Of a stretch of 6,821 nt of DNA, positions 1 through 4,471 are shown in pieces. A program made the position numbers and the translations under genes. The stretch spans positions 1-6,821 of the forward strand of contig JALTBU010000105.1 of the NCBI GenBank assembly GCA_027008345.1, given 5' to 3'. The DNA comes from Nautiliaceae bacterium (GTDB lineage: Bacteria > Campylobacterota > Campylobacteria > Campylobacterales > Nautiliaceae). The notes beneath the pieces were generated by a model, which was not told the origin of the DNA, searched no databases, and was given only the letters and a program-made list of their open reading frames with translations. Numbering within the stretch: position 1 is the first letter of the stretch; each line of letters starts with the position of its first letter.

Positions 1-230
1 GTTTTATAATAGATATAATCAAGAGAAGTTCTTAAATCATAAGAGATGTAAAGATGATTGTTCGCATAAATAGGATTTACTTTTTTGTTTGCATCAAGTG
101 CTAAATTTTTATTTTGCTGAACCTGTTTTTCGAGTTTTGCTATTTTTGCTTTAAGATTGTTGAGTTCAGTTTGAACATTTTGGGAAAAAAGGAGAGAAAA
201 TGCAAATGAACTCATTAGCAGCTTTTTCAT
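1..230 (-). CDS. N-terminus of a secreted coiled-coil protein, DUF3373-like (partial)
   Basis: The reading frame starts at the ATG complementary to 228-230 and stays open for 76 residues to the window edge. A good ribosome binding site (GGAG, complement of 237-240) lies 6 nt upstream. Residues 1-16 look like a signal peptide (MKKLLMSSFAFSLLFS, then QN), so the product is exported. Residues about 19-50 form a Lys/Glu-rich heptad-like coiled coil (for example LNNLKAKIAKLEKQV). Residues 62-76 (ISYDLRTSLDYIYYK) resemble the start of the beta-rich part of DUF3373 proteins, envelope proteins common in Campylobacterota; this family call is from memory of such sequences. A short coiled coil followed by a barrel-like segment suggests an outer-membrane or porin-like protein, but most of the protein lies outside the window. 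It is transcribed divergently from the pseudouridine synthase gene. Gene presence is secure; the family is moderately supported. Confidence 0.75.
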   Translation of the reverse strand, partial: MKKLLMSSFAFSLLFSQNVQTELNNLKAKIAKLEKQVQQNKNLALDANKKVNPIYANNHLYISYDLRTSLDYIYYK

Positions 231-252
231 TTTTTGCTCCTTAAATTTACTT

Positions 253-276
253 ATGAATGAATTTTTATTCATTCAT
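253..276 (-). promoter_or_regulatory. Perfect 10-bp inverted repeat: 5'-UTR stem-loop or operator
   Basis: ATGAATGAAT at 253-262 is mirrored exactly by ATTCATTCAT at 267-276 around a four-base loop (TTTT). It begins about where the minus-strand transcript should start (-10 at 289-284, start near 277), so the mRNA would open with a 10-bp stem closed by AAAA, ending 12 nt before the GGAG ribosome binding site. As DNA, the TGAATGA/TCATTCA arms also resemble operators of TetR-family repressors. The sequence alone cannot decide between RNA and DNA function. Confidence 0.6.
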
Positions 277-277
277 T

Positions 278-297
278 AATTGAATTATAATTCAATT
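278..297. promoter_or_regulatory. 20-bp perfect palindrome over the minus-strand -10 box
   Basis: The arms AATTGAATTA and TAATTCAATT are exact reverse complements with no spacer. The palindrome holds a TATAAT on both strands: 289-284 on minus, the likely -10 of the DUF3373-like gene, and 286-291 on plus. A protein bound here would block the minus promoter. It shares TTGAAT/ATTCAA half-sites with the neighbouring inverted repeat; the two centres are 23 bp apart. AT-rich DNA yields short palindromes by chance, but 20 bp is long. Confidence 0.5.
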
Positions 298-300
298 TTC

Positions 301-316
301 CTTAAAGTTAGCTTAA
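301..316. promoter_or_regulatory. CTTAA-N6-CTTAA direct repeat, copy 1
   Basis: CTTAA at 301-305 and 312-316 are spaced exactly 11 bp apart, one helical turn, as expected for tandem binding of an OmpR/PhoB-type response regulator. On the minus strand this reads TTAAG-N6-TTAAG, which resembles the site I recall for the essential orphan regulator HsrA/HP1043 of Helicobacter. It covers the -35 region of the minus-strand gene. Confidence 0.45.
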
Positions 317-326
317 ATAAATAAAA

Positions 327-353
327 AATCTTTTATTTTACAAAAAAAAGATT
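327..353. repeat. 8-bp inverted repeat in the divergent spacer
   Basis: AATCTTTT at 327-334 pairs perfectly with AAAAGATT at 346-353 across an 11-nt spacer. It lies midway between the two divergent genes and outside both predicted transcripts. In sequence this AT-rich it may be chance; I assign no function. Confidence 0.3.
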
Positions 354-409
354 ACATGAAAATTATATTTATAAAAATTTAAAGTTATAAAATTAATTTT
401 TGATTATGA

Positions 410-453
410 TTTGATATTATCTTAAGTTTTCCTTAAAGATTTGATATAATTTC
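410..453 (+). promoter_or_regulatory. Tandem promoter cores with an embedded regulator-like repeat, upstream of the pseudouridine synthase
   Basis: A strong -10 core, TTTGATATAATTTC, lies at 440-453 (TATAAT 445-450). A weaker near-copy, TTTGATATTATCTT, lies 30 bp upstream at 410-423. Between and overlapping them, CTTAA at 421-425 and 432-436 repeats with an 11-bp period in the -35 zone, the same arrangement as at 301-316. No consensus -35 is seen, as usual for sigma-70 promoters of Campylobacterota. The start site should be near 457, leaving a 5' leader of about 13 nt with the AAGGA ribosome binding site at about 460-464. Confidence 0.6.
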
Positions 454-469
454 TAAAAAAAGGAAATTA

Positions 470-1234
470 ATGAAACAAGAAAAGGCATATATCCTGCTTG
501 CTAAACAAGAGGGTATATCAAACAGAGCTGCAAAAGAGCTTATCGACAGAGGACTTGTATATACGCATGATAAAAAAATAAAAATAGCAAGAGGACTTTT
601 GCCAGTTACTACAAGATTTAAAATAGAAAGAATCCCTGAAATTAAAAAAATTTTTGAAGATGAAAATATTTTAGTAGTTGATAAACCGGCATATATTACA
701 AGCGAAGAAATTTCAAAAAAATATAAATTTCCTCTTCTTCACAGGCTTGATAAAGAAACAAGCGGAGTATTGGTCTTAGTAAAAAATGAAGATTTTAGAA
801 AAAAAGCCATTAATGAATTTAAAAACAGAAATGTTTATAAAGAGTATTTAGTATGGGTTAAAGGAATTATAGCTGAGCCTGAGACTATAAATCTTCCTAT
901 AAAAGTTATTAAAACAAAATCAGGAGCTTATGCAAAAGTTAGTGCGGACGGGGAGGAAGCTATAACTGAAATTGAGCCGATTTTAGCATTTAGAACAAAA
1001 TCAAAAATAAAAGCAATTATTCATACCGGGAAAACCCATCAGATAAGAGCACATTTAAAAGCAATTGAGCATCCAATAATCGGTGATGAAAAATATGGAG
1101 GCGAACCTTATAAAAGGGTTATGCTTCATCATCATAAATTTAAAATATTTGATTATGAATTCACTTCACCCGAACCGAGAGATTTTAAAATGCAAGAACA
1201 AAATGACAATACACGCAAAAAGAAAAAGAAATAA
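470..1234 (+). CDS. RluA/RluD-family RNA pseudouridine synthase
   Basis: The 254-residue protein converts specific uridines in rRNA or tRNA to pseudouridine in the cytoplasm; which positions cannot be told from sequence. Residues about 1-50 look like an S4-type RNA-binding domain. The catalytic domain follows, with the family signature HRLDKETSG at 91-99 (catalytic Asp94), a VVDKP segment at 69-73 and the C-terminal motif HTGKTHQIRAHL at 185-196. The C-terminus ends in a basic tail (RKKKKK) that may add RNA affinity. The ATG at 470 is preceded by AAGGA with suitable spacing. It is the first gene of the cluster, 120 bp before ffh, matching the order I recall in Campylobacter jejuni (Cj0708-Cj0709). 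The family is certain; the RluD, RluC or other substrate class is open. Confidence 0.93.
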   Translation: MKQEKAYILLAKQEGISNRAAKELIDRGLVYTHDKKIKIARGLLPVTTRFKIERIPEIKKIFEDENILVVDKPAYITSEEISKKYKFPLLHRLDKETSGVLVLVKNEDFRKKAINEFKNRNVYKEYLVWVKGIIAEPETINLPIKVIKTKSGAYAKVSADGEEAITEIEPILAFRTKSKIKAIIHTGKTHQIRAHLKAIEHPIIGDEKYGGEPYKRVMLHHHKFKIFDYEFTSPEPRDFKMQEQNDNTRKKKKK

Positions 1235-1240
1235 CAAATT

Positions 1241-1284
1241 AGGATAGAGTTGAGAGTGGAGAATGGAGAGTTGAGAGTTAAGAG
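1241..1284 (+). repeat. C-free purine-rich spacer with a 21-bp-period repeat
   Basis: This 44-bp stretch contains 19 G and no C on the plus strand, in contrast with the surrounding AT-rich DNA. The 12-mer AGAGTTGAGAGT occurs exactly at 1246-1257 and 1267-1278, and degenerate GAGAGTT/GAGAATGG units fill the rest. It looks like a decayed short tandem repeat between two genes, upstream of the ffh promoter. I see no coding capacity and know no function. Confidence 0.6.
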
Positions 1285-1316
1285 CGAATAAACTTGAATA
1301 TAGAGTTAAATATAAA

Positions 1317-1330
1317 TTTGATAGAATTTT
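1317..1330 (+). promoter_or_regulatory. Predicted ffh promoter (-10 region)
   Basis: TTTGATAGAATTTT (TAGAAT at 1322-1327) matches the -10 cores at 440-453 and 5490-5503 at 12 of 14 bases. The start would be near 1334, giving a short leader with the AAGGAG ribosome binding site at 1345-1350, before ATG 1355. It could drive ffh and the genes through trmD. Confidence 0.5.
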
Positions 1331-1354
1331 GAAATAGTTTTTCAAAGGAGAAAT

Positions 1355-2704
1355 ATGTTTGATAGAATAAGCGAAGGTTTTAAAAGTGCTATTAATAAAA
1401 TAAGAATGAAAGATGATGAAAAAGCATTAAAAAAAGCATTAGATGAGCTTAAAAAAAATCTTTTAAAAGCAGATGTCCATTTTAAAGTTGTAAAAGATTT
1501 ATTAAAAGAAGTAGAACTTGAAACTAAAAAAGCAGGCATTGGAAAAGCAAATTTTCTAAAAGCACTTGATAAAGCCTTAAAGGATATTTTAACCGCACCG
1601 GGTAATTACGGATTTGTGTTTTCTCCAAAACCGCCAACTGTCGTTATGATGACAGGTCTTCAAGGTAGCGGTAAAACTACAACAACTGCAAAATTGGCTA
1701 ATTATCTTAAAACTTTTAAAAAGAAAAAAGTTTTAATGGTGGCAGCGGATTTACAAAGACTTGCTGCGGTTGAGCAGTTAAAACAGCTGGCGGAAGCAAA
1801 CGGTCTTGATATATATTATGATGAAAATGCAAAAGACGCCGTTGAAGTTGCAAAAAAAGGTGTAGATTACGCAAAAGAGAAATATTACGATGTTGTGCTT
1901 ATAGATACGGCAGGTCGTCTTGCAATTGATGAAGAGCTTATGAACGAGCTTGTAAAAATGAAAGAGACTGTTAAACCTGATGAAATTTTTTATGTAGCCG
2001 ATTCTCTCACAGGTAAAGATGCTTTAAATACTGCAAAACAGTTTGATGAAAAACTTGATATTACAGGAGTAATATTAACCAAATATGACGGTGACAGCAA
2101 AGGTGGAGTGGCTCTTAGTATTGCTCATCAGGTAGGTAAACCTCTTAGATTTATAGGTACAGGTGAGAAAATAGCCGATTTAGAAGTATTTGTACCTGAT
2201 AGGATTGTCAGCAGAATTATGGGAGCAGGGGATATTGAAAGTTTGGTTGAAAAAACTTCTGCTGTTATTGATGAAAAAGAAGCCAAAAAACTTACAAAAA
2301 AACTTAAAAAAGGTCAGTTTAATTATGAAGATTTTCTAAATCAGCTTGAACAGATGAAAAAACTTGGAAGTATGAAAAATCTTTTAAGTATGATTCCCGG
2401 TATGGGCGGTATGATGAAACAGCTTAAAGATATTGACCTTGAAAATTCAAGTGAAATTAAAAAAATAAAAGCTATGATTAACTCAATGACAAAAAAAGAG
2501 AGAGAAAATCCTCATTTGATTAAAGAATCAGCTTCAAGAAGAAGAAGAATTGCAAGGGGTGCGGGACTTAGTGTTCAAGAAGTTAACAGAATTAATAAAC
2601 AATTCCAAAATGCCGCTAAGATGGCTAAAAAGTTTGCAGGAAAGAAAATTCCTGATATGAATGAACTTATGAAAATGACAAAGGGCTTGAATTTTCCTAA
2701 ATAA
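1355..2704 (+). CDS. ffh: Signal recognition particle GTPase Ffh (SRP54)
   Basis: This 449-residue protein binds 4.5S RNA and the signal sequences of nascent membrane proteins, and delivers ribosomes to the receptor FtsY at the inner membrane. The N-domain helices span residues 1 to about 85. The G domain carries the P-loop GLQGSGKT (101-108), DTAGR (184-188) and TKYDG (242-246). The C-terminal M domain (about 300-435) has the methionine-rich finger around 333-356 (MKKLGSMKNLLSMIPGMGG) and the RNA-binding helix with SRRRRIARGAG (394-404). Length and domain order are normal for the family. The ATG is preceded by AAGGAG with 4-5 nt spacing. ADLQRLAAVEQL stands where many homologues have RPAA; this may be a lineage variant. 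Identification is secure. Confidence 0.98.
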   Translation: MFDRISEGFKSAINKIRMKDDEKALKKALDELKKNLLKADVHFKVVKDLLKEVELETKKAGIGKANFLKALDKALKDILTAPGNYGFVFSPKPPTVVMMTGLQGSGKTTTTAKLANYLKTFKKKKVLMVAADLQRLAAVEQLKQLAEANGLDIYYDENAKDAVEVAKKGVDYAKEKYYDVVLIDTAGRLAIDEELMNELVKMKETVKPDEIFYVADSLTGKDALNTAKQFDEKLDITGVILTKYDGDSKGGVALSIAHQVGKPLRFIGTGEKIADLEVFVPDRIVSRIMGAGDIESLVEKTSAVIDEKEAKKLTKKLKKGQFNYEDFLNQLEQMKKLGSMKNLLSMIPGMGGMMKQLKDIDLENSSEIKKIKAMINSMTKKERENPHLIKESASRRRRIARGAGLSVQEVNRINKQFQNAAKMAKKFAGKKIPDMNELMKMTKGLNFPK

Positions 2705-2733
2705 TTGATTAAAATTTCAAATTATTTTAAATA

Positions 2734-2750
2734 GGGTTGGTTAGGGCGGG
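2734..2750 (+). promoter_or_regulatory. G-rich element in the rpsP leader, possible two-tetrad G-quadruplex
   Basis: GGGTTGGTTAGGGCGGG holds four G runs of 2-3 bases with loops of 1-4 nt in otherwise A/T-dominated DNA. No C-rich partner is nearby, so it is unlikely to be half of an ordinary hairpin. It lies in the 80-bp gap between ffh and rpsP, 34 nt before the rpsP start. A two-layer RNA or DNA quadruplex is possible in principle; function is unknown. Confidence 0.4.
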
Positions 2751-2784
2751 AGAGAAAAATAAATAAAAAATTAAAGGAGTAAGC

Positions 2785-3036
2785 GTGGTAAAAATCAGAC
2801 TTGCAAGATTTGGTAGAAAAAAAAGACCTTTTTATAGAATAGTTGTAACAGATAGTAGAAAAAGAAGAGATAGTGGATGGAAAGAAATTATCGGATATTA
2901 TAATCCTCTAACTGAACCAACAACTGTTGAAATTGATATGGATAGATTAAATTACTGGCTTGGTGTTGGTGCTAAAATGAGCGAAAGAGTTTCTAAACTT
3001 AAAAAAATTTATGAAGAAAGAACAACTAACGCTTAA
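2785..3036 (+). CDS. rpsP: Small ribosomal subunit protein S16 (bS16)
   Basis: The 83-residue basic protein is S16, an early-binding component needed for 30S assembly. It matches the family along its whole length: MVKIRLARFGRKKRPFYRIV at the start, then DSRKRRDSGWKEIIGYYNP and a C-terminal part with LNYWLGVGAKMSERV. The start is GTG at 2785, supported by AAAGGAG at 2773-2779 with 5 nt spacing and by the usual length of the N-terminus. Its stop TAA (3034-3036) shares one base with the ATG of the KH gene (TAATG), which indicates translational coupling. This is the classical rpsP-rimM-trmD-rplS cluster with a KH gene inserted, an arrangement also seen in many Gram-positive and Campylobacterota genomes. 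Confidence 0.98.
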   Translation: MVKIRLARFGRKKRPFYRIVVTDSRKRRDSGWKEIIGYYNPLTEPTTVEIDMDRLNYWLGVGAKMSERVSKLKKIYEERTTNA

Positions 3037-3281
3037 TGGTAGTTGATTTTGTTACAGAATTTGCAAAACTTTTAAGCTTTGAACCTGAAAAGATAAAAAG
3101 CGAAGTTATTCCTCATGAAGATTTTGATGAAATAGTTATTTGGGCTAAAAAAGCAGATGTAGGAAGAATAATCGGAAAAGAAGGTTCAATGGTAAAAGCT
3201 CTTAAAACGGTTATAGACGGTTGCAGAGCAAAAGATAATAAAAATTACAAAATAACAGTAAAGATAATAGATGAAGAATAA
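3036..3281 (+). CDS. khpA: KhpA-like KH-domain RNA-binding protein
   Basis: The 81-residue protein is essentially one KH domain. The GxxG loop that grips single-stranded RNA is present as GRIIGKEG (GKEG at 47-50), and the C-terminal strand ITVKII closes the fold. Small proteins of this family (KhpA, formerly YlqC) sit next to rpsP in many bacteria and act as RNA chaperones, often with KhpB/Jag; that role is inferred from the family. It overlaps the rpsP stop by one base and the rimM start by 11 bases, so it is probably translated by re-initiation. No independent strong ribosome binding site is seen apart from sequence inside rpsP. The symbol is used by family resemblance. Confidence 0.88.
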   Translation: MVVDFVTEFAKLLSFEPEKIKSEVIPHEDFDEIVIWAKKADVGRIIGKEGSMVKALKTVIDGCRAKDNKNYKITVKIIDEE

Positions 3282-3792
3282 GATTCCTATCGCTAAAATA
3301 GGAAAATCTCATGGAATAAAAGGATGGCAGAAAATCCATCTTTTAACTGATTTCCCGGAACAATTTAAACCGGGGACTACTTTTCCTTCTGATAAAAAAG
3401 AATTGACTGTTGATAAAATTGATCTCAAAAGAGGTCTTGTCAAATTTAGAGGCATTGATACACCAGAGGATGCTAAAAAGCTTACAAACAGAATGCTTTA
3501 TACTACTGAGGAAGAAACAAAAGAGAATATAAAACTAAAAGATAATGAATATTTTTGGTTTGATATAATCGGATGTGATGTTTACGAAAATGGAAAATTA
3601 CTCGGAAGAGTAAAAGAGATAGAAAGAGCAGATGTTGATTATCTTGTTGTTAATACAGATGAGAATCTTATAAAAGAAGGATATCCAAAAAGATTTTTAA
3701 TTGATTTTAAAAGACATGTAAGAGATGTAGATGTAGAAAATAAAAAAATTGAAGCAAAAGGTGCAGTTGATATATTAGAGTCATTAAAATAA
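3271..3792 (+). CDS. rimM: Ribosome maturation factor RimM
   Basis: The 173-residue protein assists maturation of the 30S head, acting with S19, and is needed for efficient 16S rRNA processing. The N-terminal RimM domain (about 5-85) starts with IAKIGKSHGIKGWQKIH, the family's opening motif. The C-terminal PRC-barrel domain begins near residue 93 (EYFWFDIIGCDVYENG) and ends with the typical DFKRHVRDVDVENKKI stretch. The ATG at 3271 lies inside the KH gene, overlapping it by 11 nt, with only a weak A-rich upstream signal; this suggests coupled and lower-level translation. Its stop is followed immediately by the hairpin that covers the trmD ribosome binding site. Confidence 0.95.
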   Translation: MKNKIPIAKIGKSHGIKGWQKIHLLTDFPEQFKPGTTFPSDKKELTVDKIDLKRGLVKFRGIDTPEDAKKLTNRMLYTTEEETKENIKLKDNEYFWFDIIGCDVYENGKLLGRVKEIERADVDYLVVNTDENLIKEGYPKRFLIDFKRHVRDVDVENKKIEAKGAVDILESLK

Positions 3793-3814
3793 CCTCATTT
3801 GAGGAGTGAAATTG
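3793..3814 (+). promoter_or_regulatory. Hairpin sequestering the trmD ribosome binding site, with TTG start
   Basis: Directly after the rimM stop (3790-3792), CCTC at 3793-3796 pairs with GAGG at 3801-3804; A3797-T3800 could extend the stem but leave a 2-nt loop. The 3' arm is the trmD Shine-Dalgarno itself (GAGGAG, 3801-3806). A ribosome finishing rimM would cover and open the stem, so this favours translational coupling of trmD to rimM. The TTG start at 3812 lies 5 nt after the Shine-Dalgarno. Confidence 0.6.
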
Positions 3815-4471
3815 AAAATTGTTTTTGTAACACTTTTTCCCCATCTGATTTCTCCATATTTTGAAGATTCTATTTTAAAAAGGGCTTTAGAAAAAAATCT
3901 TTTTGAAATAGAATTTGTCAATTTTCGTGATTTTGCCACTAATAAACATAAAAAAGTAGATACTGAAATTGTAGGTGGCGGGGCGGGAATGGTAATTGAC
4001 AATAGCGCTTTACGAAATGCTTTATATTATCTTAAAAATAAATATCCAAATTCAAAAACACTTTTTTTAACTCCAGTAGCTAAAAGATATAATCAAAAAG
4101 ATGCTGTTCGTCTTTCAAAAGAAGAAGTTTTGATTTTAGTAAGCGGCAGATATGAAGGCTTTGATGAGAGATTGATAGAAGATTTTGCCGATGAGGTTAT
4201 TAGTATAGGTGATTTTATTTTAACAGGTGGAGAACTTGCCTCTTTAATTATTGCTGACAGTATATTAAGAAATATAAATGGGGTTCTTGGGAATTATGAG
4301 TCTTTGCAAGAAGAAAGTTTTAATGAAAATATGCTTGAAGCCCCTTCATTTGCTAAGATGGGTGAAGTTCCAAAAATCTTAAAAAGTGGAAATCATAAAA
4401 AAATAGAAAAGTGGAAGGAAAAAACATCACTCTTAAAAACAAAATTTCACAGACCAGATTTGCTTTATTAA
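3812..4471 (+). CDS. trmD: tRNA (guanine-N1)-methyltransferase TrmD
   Basis: TrmD uses S-adenosylmethionine to make m1G37 in tRNAs, which prevents +1 frameshifting; it is a cytoplasmic homodimer with a trefoil-knot fold. I prefer TTG 3812 (219 residues), because the alternative in-frame GTG at 3806 lies on the Shine-Dalgarno GAGGAG (3801-3806) and MKIVFVTLFPHLI matches family N-termini. Motifs are VGGGAGMVI (54-62), SGRYEGFDER (111-120), SIGDFILTGGE (131-141) and NGVLGN (156-161). The segment EESF (167-170) has Glu168 where Escherichia coli TrmD has catalytic Asp169 (EDSF). The region after EAP is about 4 residues shorter than in E. coli, lacking the YTRP motif. The C-terminal KSGNHKKI and RPDLL motifs are intact. 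The 3' end overlaps the next gene in another frame. Confidence 0.96.
   Translation: MKIVFVTLFPHLISPYFEDSILKRALEKNLFEIEFVNFRDFATNKHKKVDTEIVGGGAGMVIDNSALRNALYYLKNKYPNSKTLFLTPVAKRYNQKDAVRLSKEEVLILVSGRYEGFDERLIEDFADEVISIGDFILTGGELASLIIADSILRNINGVLGNYESLQEESFNENMLEAPSFAKMGEVPKILKSGNHKKIEKWKEKTSLLKTKFHRPDLLY

Noticed and set aside
1342..1539. Minus-strand open frame of 65 codons at the start of ffh
   Set aside because: It is fully antisense to a certain gene, has a low-complexity Phe/Ser/Leu composition typical of reversed Lys-rich coding sequence, and lacks a ribosome binding site.
2699..2727. AAATAATT/AATTATTT inverted repeat at the end of ffh as a terminator
   Set aside because: The stem is all A/T with a 13-nt loop and has no proper T-run after it; too weak to call.
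3806..3808. GTG start for TrmD giving MKLKIVF
   Set aside because: This GTG overlaps the last base of the Shine-Dalgarno GAGGAG. TTG 3812 has correct spacing and matches TrmD N-termini.
3784..4002. Minus-strand open frame of 72 codons across the start of trmD
   Set aside because: It is a shadow of trmD in the antisense frame with no family resemblance.
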